From assembly GCF_033568475.1 (NCBI RefSeq), contig NC_133120.1, forward strand, positions 169,477,991 through 169,541,990: DNA of 64,000 bases. The letters run 5' to 3'. This document shows positions 23,107 through 34,552 of this stretch, one piece after another. The first letter of the stretch is position 1; the number at the start of each line of letters is the position of its first letter. The position numbers and the translations under genes are program-made. This stretch comes from Henckelia pumila (lineage: Eukaryota > Streptophyta > Magnoliopsida > Lamiales > Gesneriaceae). The notes beneath the pieces are model-generated. The model was given only the letters and a program-made list of their open reading frames with translations, did not search any database and was not told the DNA's origin.

Positions 23107-25061
23107 TGTGAGACCTCGTTTTTAAAAAACTAATCTCGGACAAAACAACCACAGACAAATTTTTTTTTTTTAAAAGACGTTCGCGTGCCCGCGCTGAAGT
23201 CAGCGCGCCCGCGCCGACACCTCGCCAAAACCAGCGCGCCCGCGCCCTAACTTCGCCAAGAGGCTGCGCGCCCGCGCCAAAAATCCGCGCGCCCGCACCG
23301 TCATCTCGCCCAAAAATCAAAGGCACCGAAAAGAAATCCAACCAAACCTAAACACTTGCATTTAAAATATCTGATAAGCCAACAACAATACAAGAACAGT
23401 TTAGGGAAGAAAACATTTGATTCGGTAGTACCTACATCGATTCTTGCTTACAATACAACACGAGAAATTCGAATGACAAAACATGATCGTAAAACATAAA
23501 CTAGATTGACATGTTGATTCGACTTCTAAACGAGTCTCACTTCTATCTCTTGCTCTTGAAGCTAACCAGGTCTACGCTGACTTGATCCTGCCCCTCCTGT
23601 TGCCAAGTACACATACAAAACAAAGCAACAACCGGATAAACCGGTGAGAACGATATTCCCAGCAAAAGAAACATAAATACAATCAATCAACATGCTTCCA
23701 AGGCAATACATAATCAAATAACAACGTAATGAAATGTATGTTTTTAAATCGGGATATCAATTCTGATAAACGAGAGATTTCTGCTGTGCTTTTTGGGATC
23801 CCGAGGATGAGATCACGTAACGACTCACCGACTCTCCCAATCGAGGTGGTGTCACGTATCCCACTCCTCTAAACTTTGAGCAACCATAATGAGTATGCTA
23901 GCACTAGGCGAAACGACTACGACCTAGGCCACTCAATCATAGTTCTCAAACGTCTAAACAAAAAGGGCGGTTCTGCCCACTGAAATCAACGTAGGCTCCA
24001 GATGAATGCATAACAGAAACATAAACATAAACATAAACATAAGCCACATAATCAAAAGAAAAATCAATCAACAAGACACAAGTTCCTCATACTAGAACAA
24101 GTGTAGATGCAATATGTGATTTGAAAGGAAAACTCGAGAACCAACTGTCCCGAGTATGCTATCCCGCTACGATGACTGCTTTTACCTTTCGATGCAGTAG
24201 ATCCAACTCCGGATAAGCTACAATAAAAGATTGTATCAAAGACTATACCAACTAAACAACAACTACGGTTCAAGGTAATTCTTTTTACCGTTCTTCGTCC
24301 AATCTCTTGACGATCAAAAGCTGTTAACACCGGCTTGACAACTCCAAACGAATCTGTTCAGATACAAAAATTGATCAACAACGACGATCAATACACAAGC
24401 CCAAAAACAACAACTCCAACGGTTCAAAACTCCAAAAACTCAAACCGGCGGCATAACGGCTAAAATTGAACAAACCGGAAACGCAGACAGCAGTTCGATA
24501 CCGATATCAACTCATATCAATGCTAATACAACAACAAAAGCTCAAATCCAACCAATCTAAAAATCCACATTTTCGAAAATGGCTTCCAAAAATCATAACA
24601 AATCCAAACGTCGTTCTAATTCAAAACCGACAGATAATAAACGATCAAAACTCTGTCAAGAACAACATACTCGAATCTCGAACGGTTCTAACAACATCCT
24701 AAAACTAGAATGTATCTGATCGTAGAAAAACTTACGATAAAACGGAGCTCTCGCTGCAGTGATCGCTAATCTGCCTTCAGAAATAAATTCCAACGGTCGG
24801 ATCGAGCTTAGAATGAAATCACAAAGCTTGGAAACTCAATTGGGCGCCTACAATGGAGGTTCTCGGTTTGGAGGAGGAAGGAGAGACTTTGAAAAGTCAA
24901 TACAAGTGTAGATAATATATAAAATCCAATAATTGCGTTTTAGTCCCTGAAATTTCCAAAATTTGCAAAATGGACCCTGATCAAAATCAAGTCGGCTTGT
25001 GAACTCTAAAACCTCTGATTAACTCAAATAAACTCATTTAAGATAAAAACGGGGCGTTACA
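23107..25061 (-). repeat. 5' LTR of Ty3 element 1
   Basis: 1955 bp, TGTAACGCCCC to CTCACA on the minus strand. It includes a GC-rich array (23178-23310) of repeated GCGCGCCCGCGCC words about 20-35 bp apart, next to a T-run (23160-23171). Confidence 0.93.
23178..23310. repeat. GC-rich word array GCGCGCCCGCGCC in the element 1 LTR
   Basis: About six copies of a GCGCGCCCGCGCC-like core separated by short spacers such as cctcgccaa. The other LTR of the same element has only about three (16328-16395). The LTR DNA either side is ordinary and AT-rich. Confidence 0.9.
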
Positions 25062-25075
25062 GTCCGAGAATCCCA

Positions 25076-27453
25076 TTTTTCTCATTACTTGGGGTTCAGT
25101 GGTTGGAGCTTCTAGGACAGATCACGATTCATTATAAAAACTTGTACACTGAATTTTCTTGGGACAACAAACTGGTGCGATTACAGGGAGAACCATTGTT
25201 GCAATGGCAGCAGGTGCAATTACATCAATTGCGCCGACTACCACACACCGAGGCTATTTCAAGTTGTTTTCAGTTGTTTTCTTTAGCAGCAGAGCCGAAT
25301 GGTCCCCGTGGGGTAAGTACTAAGTCTGTAGAGCTTTCTCACTTGCTTGACATGTTTAAGGATGTATTTGACGAGCCTCAAGCATTTCCCCCCTTTCGAG
25401 CCATTGATCACCATATCCATCTCTTGCCACAATCCAAACCTGTCAATGTCAAACCTTACCGTTATTCTCATTTCCAAAAAAATGAAATTGAGAAATTAGT
25501 CTCGAAAATGCTACAGTCAGGTGTCATTCGACCAAGCCAAAGCCCTTTTTCTTCGCCAATCCTCCTAGTAAAAAAGAAAGATGGCACATGGCATTTTTGT
25601 ATTGATTACCGAGCCTTGAATCATGTTACTATTAAGGATCATTTTCCTATTCCCACCATTGATGAACTTTTAGACGAAGTTCATGGAGCCACTATTTTTT
25701 CTAAGTTTGATTTGCGTTCCGGTTACCATAAAACTAGAGTCAACCCTCGTGACATCCATAAAACTGCTTTCTGAACTCATGAGGGTCACTATGAATTTAT
25801 CGTCGTGCCTTTTGGCCGGACGAATGCCCCATCCACCTTCCAAGCTTCCATGAATACTATTTTCCAGCCTTATCTTTGTAAGTTTGTGATTTTATTCTTC
25901 GATGATATTCTTATTTTCAGTAAATGTTTCAAGGACCATCTTCACCACTTACTGCTTGTCCTAGAATGTTTACGGAAAGTATTTCTTTGCCAAACAATCC
26001 ACATGTTCCTTTGGACATGCCACAATTGATTATTTGGGACATATAGTTTCAGCAAGAGGTGTTGCACCTGATCCTTCTAAAATCACTGCCATTCAGAATT
26101 GGCCAGTCCCATCCACCCTAAAAGCTCTTAGAGGTTTTCTAGGACTCACAGGATTCTATAGGAAGTTTGTCAAAGGGTATGCCACGATTGCAGCCCCACT
26201 TACCGATCTTCTCAAAAAAGATCAATTCGGTTGGTCTCCGGAAGCCTCAACTTCTTTTGATTCCCTCAAGCTTGCCTTAACTTGTACCCGATCCTTGCCT
26301 TACCTGATTTTTCTATCCCTTTTCAACTTCAGAAATATGCATCTGGCAGCGGCATCAGCGCCGTTATCCTTCAAAATGGTCACCCAATTGCGTATTTCAG
26401 TAAAAAAACTCTCTCCTCACATGAACAAGGCTTCAACCTATGTACGAGAATTGTTTGTTGTCACACAAGCTGTTTCTAAATGGAGACAATACCTTTTAGG
26501 CAGTCAATTTACCATTATCACTGACCATCAAAGTCTTCGGGACATTCTTAACCAAGCCATCCATACACCTGAGCAACAAAAATATTTGATCAAGCTTCTA
26601 GGATTTGATTTTGAAGTCCATTATCAACCAGGGAAACACAATATAGTTGTTGATGCCTTGTACAGGGAGTTTAGTGATACACCAACCACTGATTCTGCTT
26701 TCATGGCCATAACAACCCCTTTGTTCCATATCATTTCCGAACTCCATTCAGAAGTACTCTCGGATCCATTCTATACAAACTTGCTTAATAAACAACCTAC
26801 CTCTTCTTCTCACCCTACTTTGTACCACTGTCGGGCTTCGCATTTGCCTCAACCCTCAATCCCCTCTCAAATCCAAAGTGCTTTTTGAGTTTCATAATAC
26901 CCCTTTGGAAAGTCATGCAGGTGTCAATAAGACTCTGGCCATACTCGTGCATGCTTTTTATTGGGAAAATATGGATCGAGATGTGATGGAGTATGTGGCC
27001 AACTGTCATGTATGCCAACAGAGTAAATATAAACCAGCTAAACCTCAAGGGCTATTACAACCATTACCGATTCCAAGTCATACAAGGGATGATGTTTCTA
27101 TGGAATTTATTACTATACTACCTAATTCTCTAGGGTTTTCAGTTATTTTTGTGGTGGTTGATCGGTTATCAAAGTATGCCCATTTTGGATCCTTGAAAGA
27201 TGGATTTGTTGCTCTCCAATTGGCTTCACTCTTTGCTGAAATTGTTGTTAAACATCACTCTTTTCTTAAAACAATTGTATCATATCGTGATCCAGTGTTT
27301 TTGAGAAAATTCTGGCAAGAGTTGTTTCGTCAGTGTGGTACTTCCTTGAGAATTTCCAGCGCTTATCATCTACAAACAGATGGCCAGACTGAGGTTCTGA
27401 ATCGTTTTATTGAACTGTACCTACGGGGTTTTGTTTCGGAGCAGCCACATTGA
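25076..27453 (+). pseudogene. pol polyprotein of Ty3 element 3, frameshifted
   Basis: Starts inside the protease-RT linker (LGVQWLELLGQI near 25090). RT at 25400-26000 shows CIDYRALNHVTIKDHFPIP, KFDLRSGYHK and FFDDILIFSK. A stop lies at 25772-25774 and a frame change near 26030. The RH connection LRGFLGLTGFYRKFVKGYA is at 26120-26180, and RNase H ITDHQSLRDILNQ near 26520. The integrase has CHVCQQSKYKPAKPQGLLQPLPIP, VVVDRLSKYAHF and TDGQTEVLNR up to 27420. A frame overlap occurs at 26878-26888. The last residues before the insertion (YHSSIRM) continue as SPFEVVFCKAP at 36622. Confidence 0.88.
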
Positions 27454-27514
27454 TGGGTTAAGTATTTGGTTTGGGAATAGCTCTACTATAATACCAGCTA
27501 TCACTCTTCTATTC

Positions 27515-27519
27515 GTATG
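27515..27519 (+). other. Target-site duplication GTATG, left copy
   Basis: GTATG at 27515-27519 is repeated at 36617-36621, either side of element 2. Joining across one copy restores the host integrase reading (IRMSPFEVV). Confidence 0.95.
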
Positions 27520-29585
27520 TGTAACGCCCCGTTTTTATCTTAAATGATTTTATTTGAGTTAATCAGAGATTACAGAGTTCTCGAGCCGGTTTGTTTTTTA
27601 TCAGGGTCCTTTTAGCAATTTTTGGAAATTTCAGGGACTAAAACGCAAATATTGATTTTTATATATTATCTACACTTAGAAATTGATTGGGAAATCTTCA
27701 TCTTCCTCCCCAAACCGTGAAGCACCATTGAAACTTGGGGAAACGCCTTTCAAGCTTTTCCAATCTCGGTTTCCGGTCGATCCGTCCGTTAGAAATTATT
27801 TCTGAAGGCAGATTATCGATCACGACAACAAGAACTTTGTTATATCGTAAGTTCTCCTTCGATCCGACGCATTTTAGTTTTTGGATGTTGTTAGAATCAT
27901 TCTAGATTCGAGTATGTTGTTCTCTACAGTGTTCTGATCGTTTATTATCTGTCGGTTTTGAAATAGAGCGACGTTCGGAATTGTTATGATTTTTGGAAGC
28001 CATTTTCGAAAGTTTGAGTTTTGAGATTTGTTGGGATGACCTTGTTGTTGTGGTATTAGCATTTTTATGAGATTATATCGCTATTGAACTGCTGTCTGCG
28101 TTGTCGGTTTGTTCAGTTATAGCCGTTATGCCGCCGGTTTGAGTTTTAGAGATTTGAACCTTTTTTGGGTTGTTGGAATTTTGCTTGAGTTGAACGTTGT
28201 TGTTGATCACTTTTTGTCTCCGTACAGATTCGTTTGGAGTTTTTGAAGCCAGTGTTAATTAGCCTTTTGATCGTCAAGAGATTGGACGAAAGAACGGTAA
28301 AGAGATTCGCCTTGAACCGTTGTTGTTGTTTAGATTGTATAGCTTTTGATACAATCTTTTGTTGTAGCTTAGCCAGAGTTGGAGCTACTGCATTGAAAGG
28401 TAAAAGCAGTCATCGTAGCGGGATAGCATACTCGGGACTGTTGGTTCTCGAGTTTCCCTTTTTAAATCACATATTGCATCGATAATTGTTCTAGCATGTG
28501 GAACTTGTATTTGGTTGATTGATTGAGTTTTGTTATGTGGCTTATATTTATGTTTCTGTTATGCATTCATCTTGAGCCTACTTTGATTTCAGCGGGCAGA
28601 ACTACCCTTTTTGTTTAGATGTTTGGGAACTATGATTGAGTGGCCAAGGTTGTAGTATTTCGCCTAGTGCTAGCATACTCATTATGGTTGCTCAAAGTCT
28701 AGAGGAGTGGGATACGTGGCACCACCTCGATTGGGAGAGTCGGTGAGTCGTTACGTGATCTCATCCTCGGGATCCCAAAAGAAGAGCAGTACTCTCTTGT
28801 TTATCAGAATTGATATCCTGGTTTTAAAGAAATGCATATCATTAGCTTAGACTTGAATATGTTGTTTGATAGCATGTTGTATATTCATTACTTGTTATGT
28901 TGTTTTTACTGGAATGTCATTCTCACCGGTTTATCCGGCTGTTGCTTTGTTTTGTATGTGTACTTGGCAACAGGTGGGGCAGGACCAAGTCAGCGAAGGC
29001 CTGGTTAGCAACAAGAGGGAGAGCTAGTAGTGAGACTCGGTTTAGAAGTCGTGTCAGCATGTCTACCTAGTTGTATTTGAACATGTTTAGATATCGAACT
29101 TCGTTATGTTATTGTATTGTTTATGCGAGCTGTGTTGAAAGTTTGTCATTACAAATCCAATACTTTTGAGCGGTTGTGTAACCCTAGAATTTCATGTATT
29201 AGTTGGAGAACTTGTGATTGTAATGCATGATAAAATGTTGTTGGTTTTGGACTCAAGTTCTAGCATGATTTATGCTATTTTTGCTCTGTTTCTGTCACCG
29301 CTCGATCCGCATGATCTTGCGGATCGAGCGAGGGCAAGCTGTTCTATCCTGTGTTTCAAATTTTTGGTGGCTCGCTCGATCTGCAAGATATTGCGGATCG
29401 AGCGAGGGCTGAGTTTTTTGGGCAGTAACTTTGGCAAAGTTGCTCGCTCGATCCGCAAGATCATGCAAATCGAGAGAGGCACTGTTTCAAAAAAAAAAAA
29501 AATTTTATTGCTTTTAACCTTAGGTTATTGTATGCCTTATTGTTGTTTAATCCCAAGATTAGTTGTTTGGAATCGAGGTCTCACA
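27520..29585 (+). repeat. 5' LTR of Ty3 element 2
   Basis: 2066 bp, TGTAACGCCCC to GTCTCACA. A TATA-like TTTATATATTATC sits near 27655. Three palindromic units lie at 29299-29480, followed by an A-run and the conserved end. Confidence 0.95.
29299..29480. repeat. Palindromic word array CTCGATCCGCAAGAT in the element 2 LTR
   Basis: Three near-perfect hairpins, each pairing GCTCGATCCGCA with TGCGGATCGAGC around a central AGATCT or similar, spaced 60-70 bp apart. The same array is at 36331-36512 in the other LTR. It occupies the same relative place as the GCGCGCCCGCGCC array in element 1. Confidence 0.93.
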
Positions 29586-29590
29586 TTAAG

Positions 29591-29601
29591 TGGTATCAGA
29601 G
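29591..29601 (+). other. Primer binding site of Ty3 element 2
   Basis: TGGTATCAGAG, five bases (TTAAG) after the LTR end; initiator tRNA-Met type, as in element 1. Confidence 0.92.
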
Positions 29602-29885
29602 AGTTAAGATTCTTGGTCGAACTAGAGTGAGCGGGTAGATCGAGTCTGCGTGTATTGGCTCCTCGCATGTGTTTGAATTATTTTAACTGTGTACTTAATT
29701 CCATGCGAGCATGCTTTATTATTGAGAATTATTGAATTACATGGTTATGTGATTTAGTTTATAAAGCATGGTCTACTTGAGATATAACTGTTTCTGTTAT
29801 CGACTGGTATCCGGTATTCCAAGCGGTTGTAAGGGCACTGATTGTAGCGATTGAGATATCTCGTATCCTAACCTTTGATTATCAG

Positions 29886-32800
29886 ATGGGTCCTCGTCGA
29901 GTGATAAACAGAAACACACCGCCAGTTATCCCTGCAACTGAGCAAGCTAGCACTGAAGTTGATCAGTTGGATGCTTCAGCAACGCCTATGGAAACCTTGC
30001 TGAAGAGGTTTCAGTCTTTCAATCCGCCGTTGTTGTTAGGTTCAGAAAATCCAGTTGACTGTGAAAGTTGGTTGGATGATATTGATCAGCTGTTTGATTC
30101 CATTGATTACACAGATGACCGCAGAATCAGGTTAGTCATTCATCAGCTACGTGGGGTTGCTAAGAGATGGTGGATCATGACAAAGAAAGCAATAGAGAAT
30201 AGAGGTACGGAAGTTACTTGGATTTTTTTTAAATCTGAATTCTATAAGCGGTTTTTCCTTATCTCGTACCGTAAGGACAAGGGAGCAGAATTTGCCAATT
30301 TGAGACAAGGGAATCTGAACATCGAAGAGTACGTTGCCAAGTTTGATAGTCTGTTGCGTTTTGCACCACTAATTGCCGGAGATGAAGAAGCTAAAGCAGA
30401 TCACTTCATAAATGGCTTGAATCCTGACATCTTCACTTTGGTGAACACTGCTAGGCCAGACAACTTTGCGGACGCCATGAATCACGCAAAGGGAGCAGAA
30501 GCAGGCTTGTGGAGGCAAAGAGGTAATCTGGTGGCACCTCAGCAGCAGAGGCAGTATCAAAACCAACCGTCTCAGTATCAAAATCAACCATCTCAGCATC
30601 AGTACCAGCAGCAGAGGTATGAAGGTGGTAACAGTGGGGGAAACAGAAAGGATCAGTACAAAGCGAGAGGTAAACAATTCAAAAGACAGGGGAACAATTC
30701 TTCTAGTTCCAGTGGCTCCAAATAGTTTGGTTCAGGGCAGAGTTCTGGATCATCAACCTTGTACTGCAGCAAGTGTGGAGGAAGGCACTCACCGAATCAG
30801 TGTGTAGGAGTCTTTGGTAATTGTAACACATGTCAGCAACCGGGACACTTCTCTAAGGTGTGCCCTCAACGTAACAGAGATAGAGCTCAGAGTGGGAGTT
30901 CGTCTAGACCTGCAGTTCAGCCGGAGAGGCAGTCATCTGACGTGCACTCTTTCCAACCTCAGCAGCAGCAGAACAGATAGGGAGGTAGTACCAGTGCAAA
31001 TCAGCCTCCGAGACAGCAAGCACGAGTCTTTGCTCTGATAGAGGATCAGGCTCAAGCAGCACCTGACGATGTTATAGCAGGTAACTGTTTGATTTTCGGT
31101 TATTCTGCTCATGTCTTGATTGATACAGGTGCTTCCCATTCTTTTATCTCTAAGAAATTCGTATTATTGCATGCTTTGCCAACTGAATTTTTGCCTACAG
31201 TAGTAGCTGTTACTTCACCTTTGGGTGGAGGAATTGTTTCTGTCAGATTAGTCAGGAACTGTGAACTGTGTTTTGAAGGAAATTTGTTAGAATTCGACTG
31301 TATTGTACTTGGACTGTCATATTTTGATTGTATTGTCGGGATAGATGCTTTAACCAAGTACAGGGCGACAATCGATTGTTTTTTGAAAGTTGTCAGGTTC
31401 AGACCTGAAATGGCAGACGAGTGGAAATTCTTTGGTAAGGGTTCTCGATCTAGAATTCCTTTAATTTCAGTGTTATCTATGACTCATTTGCTGCAGAGAG
31501 GTACAGAAGGAGTTTTGGTGTATGCAGTGGATGTACTGAAATCTAGCCCAACGTTGGCAGATTTACCAGTGGTTAGAGAATTTGCGGATGTATTCCCGGA
31601 AGATGTTCCTGGATTGCCGCCTATTTGAGAAGTAGAATTTAGTATTGACTTAGTGCCAGGTACTCAACCTATTTCAAAAGCTCCTTATCGTATGACACTT
31701 GTTGAATTGAGAGATTTGAAGGAGCAGCTTGAGGATTTGATTTCCAAGGGATACATCAGACCTAGTGTATCGCCTTGGGGTGCTCCTGTTCTATTTGTGC
31801 GGAAGAAGGATGGTTCTATGCGGCTCTGTATCGACTACCGCCAATTGAATCAGGCTACAGTTAAGAACAGTTATCCTTTACCCAGAATAGATGACCTTTT
31901 TGATCAGCTGCAGGGTTCTTCTGTCTACTCTAAGATTGATCTGAGGTCAGGTTATCACCAGTTGAGAGTGCGAGAGGAAGACGTTCCTAAGACCGCATTC
32001 AGGACGAGGTATGGTCTCTTTGAGTTTATAGACATGCCATTCGGTTTGAATAACGCTCCAGTAGTTTTTATGGGTTTGATGAACCGTATCTTTCAACGTT
32101 ATTTAGATGAGTTCGTCATTATCTTTATCGATGATATTCTTATCTACTCGAAGAACCGTACTGACCATGCAGAGCACTTGAGGACCGTACTGCAGATTTT
32201 GCGAGTTGAGCAGTTGTTTTCCAAGCTGTCTAAGTGTGAATTCTAGTTAGATCGAGTAATCTTTCTCGGTCATATTATTTCTGAAGATGGGATTTCTGTC
32301 GATCCCAGCAAAATCGAAGCGGTAATGAATTGGCCTAAACCTACATCAGTACCTGAGATCCAAAGCTTCATGGGTTTAGCTGGTTATTACCGTCATTTCA
32401 TCGAGGGTTTCTCGCCTATTGCTAAGCCAATTACCCAGCTGACTCAGAAGAATGCGCCTTTTTTCTGGACTTCAGATTGTGAGGCTAGCTTTGTTGATCT
32501 AAAGAGGAGACTGACCAGTGCTCCGATTCTTTCTATTCCGAAGGGTATTGGAGGTTTCACAGTCTATTGTGATGCTTCTAACCGAGGCTTGGGTTGTGTT
32601 CTTATGCAGCATAAGCATGTGATAGCGTATGCATTGAGACAGCTTTAACCGCACGAGACCCGTTATCCGGTTCACGATCTTGAACTAGCTGCGATCGTCT
32701 TTGAACTGAAGATCTGGCGTCACTATCTTTATGGTGAGTCTTTCGAAATCTTTTCTGACCATAAGAGCCTCAAGTACTTATTTTCGCAGGCACAGCTGAA

Positions 32801-34454
32801 TATGAGACAGAGAAGATGGTTAGATCTGTTGAAATATTTTGACTACGAAATCAAGTATTATCCCGGGAAGTCGAATGCAGTTGCAGATGCCTGGAGCCGA
32901 AAGCTTTGTTCTTTATCTCTTTCTACTATTGGTGTTTCTCAGTTGATCGATGATTGTTGCACTTCTGGTTTAGAGTTTGAAACAGATAGGGAGACTATCA
33001 GAGTATTTGCTATTCAAGCCGAACCGGAGTTGTTTGTTGCAATCAGAGAAGCACAGAAGTCTGAGCCGAGCATTCAGGTTTCAGTAGAGAAAGTCAGATC
33101 TGGGCATCAGTCTGAATTCCAGGTTAGAGATGACATCTTGTTTGTGAATAACCGTCTTGTTGTGCCAGATATTGCGGAGTTGAGATAGCGTATTCTCCGA
33201 GAGGCTCATTGCAGTCGGTTCAGTATTCATCCTGGAGGTCGTAAGATGTACAACGATCTGAAGAGTCAGTTCTGGTGGAAGAGAATGAAGAGCGACGTAG
33301 CGAAGTTTGTATCTCGGTGTTTGAACTGCCAGCAAGTAAAAGCAGAGCGGAAGCGACCAGGAGGTCTTTTGCACAGCCTATCTGTTACTGAATGGAAATG
33401 GGATCACATTTCTATGGATTTCGTCACGAAGCTACCACGATCCATTCGAGGATGCGATGCTATCTGGGTAGTGATCGACCGATTGACGAAGTCTTCTTGT
33501 TTTATTCCGTACAGGATGACGTATCGTCATGATCAGATGGCTGAGTTGTATGTTAGAAATGTTGTGAGATTGCATGGTGTGCCGAAGTCGATCGTTTCAG
33601 ACAGAGATCCTAGATTCACTTCGCACTTCTAGCATAGTCTTCAGGAGGCACTTGGTACTCGATTGCATCTGAGTACAGCTTATCATCCTCAGACAGATGG
33701 ACAGTTAGAGCAGACTATCCAGACGCTAGAGGATATGCTGCGAGCGGTGGTGCTAGACTTTGGCACTAGTTAGCAGGATTCTTTGCCTCTTGTCGAGTTT
33801 TCTTACAACAACAGCTTCCAAGCGAGTATCGGTATGGCGCCTTTTGAGGCTTTGTACGGCAAGAAGTGCCGATCTCCGCTGTTTTGGGATGATTTGTCCG
33901 AGTCACCAGATTTGGGGCCAAAAATGCTTCGAGATATGGCAGAGCAGGTTAAGATCATTCAGACCAGAATGAAGTCAGCTCAAGATAGACAGGCGAAGTA
34001 TGCGAATGTCATACGTAGACCATTGAGTTTCGAGCAGGGAGACCGTGTTTTTCTTAAGATTTCTCCGTTCAGAGGCACTGTCAGATTCGATAAGAGAGGG
34101 AAGTTATCTCCGAGATTCATCGGTCCGTATGAGATTCTCGAGAAGATAGGCGATCTTGCCTACAGACTTGCACTTCCTCCATCTTTATCTGGTATTCACG
34201 ACGTTTTTCACGTCTCTATGCTGCGAAAGTATCATCCAGATCCTTCTCATATCCTTCAGCCTGACGAAGCCGAGTTAGACGAGACTCTGAGCTACTTTGA
34301 GCGACCGATTCAGATCCTTGATCGGAAGGAGAAGAAACTCAGAACAAAGTTGATTCCGTTAGTGAAAGTGCAGTGGAGCCGTCACGGAGTCAAGGAAGCG
34401 ACTTGGGAGATAGAGTCTGACATGAGACAATGTTTTCCAGAGTTATTCGGATGA
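29886..34454 (+). pseudogene. gag-pol polyprotein of Ty3 element 2, eight stops
   Basis: A single 1523-codon frame from MGPRRVINRN to the TGA at 34452, no frameshift, with stops at 30723, 30978, 31626, 32244, 32646, 33186, 33630 and 33771. Domains follow element 1: Gag (FKSEFYKRFF, NLRQGNLNIEEY); knuckles CSKCGGRH and CNTCQQPGHFSKVC (30760-30880); protease VLIDTGASHSF (31110); [11 protein letters not shown] and [10 protein letters not shown] (31820-32150); RNase H FTVYCDAS (32560); integrase with CLNCQQVKA (33320) and SDRDPRFTSHF (33600); chromodomain-like LVKVQWSRHGVKEATWE (34360-34410). Compared codon by codon with element 1, six of the eight stops are simple CAG-to-TAG or TGG-to-TAG transitions. 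Not functional as written. Confidence 0.95.
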
Positions 34455-34536
34455 CGTGAGTTCTTCTTACTGTCTTTAGTTCTTTATTCTATCTTATGAG
34501 TTGTGGTTTTCGTTGATTTCGAGGACGAAATCTCTT

Positions 34537-34552
34537 CTTAGTGGGGGAGAAT
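34537..34552 (+). other. Polypurine tract of Ty3 element 2
   Basis: CTTAGTGGGGGAGAAT immediately before the 3' LTR start TGTAACG. Confidence 0.92.

Larger units (their letters stand above)
16254..25061 (-). mobile_element. Ty3/gypsy retrotransposon 1 (chromovirus-like), full structure
   Basis: Two LTRs (16254-18140 and 23107-25061) in direct orientation flank an internal region with primer site, gag-pol and polypurine tract, all on the minus strand. The LTRs start TGTAACGCCCC and end CTCACA. By eye, about seven mismatches occur in 220 aligned bases of the two LTRs, so the insertion is not recent. The flanking 5-mers are GTTTG (16249-16253) and GTCCG (25062-25066), 3 of 5 matching. The left flank is a LINE and the right flank is another Ty3 element. 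Confidence 0.93.
25062..27519 (+). mobile_element. Ty3/gypsy element 3, older host copy, left part
   Basis: Pol remnant on the plus strand, cut on the left by element 1 and interrupted on the right by element 2; it resumes at 36617-36704. No LTR of its own is visible. Its sequence differs clearly from elements 1 and 2, so it is another Ty3 lineage, probably also a chromovirus. Confidence 0.85.

Noticed and set aside
23072..23341. Open frame on the minus strand rich in RARAR/GAGA residues
   Set aside because: It is a translation of the GC-rich word array of the element 1 LTR, not a gene.
29270..29482. Minus-strand frame with ARSICKILRIERA-type repeats
   Set aside because: The palindromic hairpins read similarly on both strands; it is an artefact of the word array.
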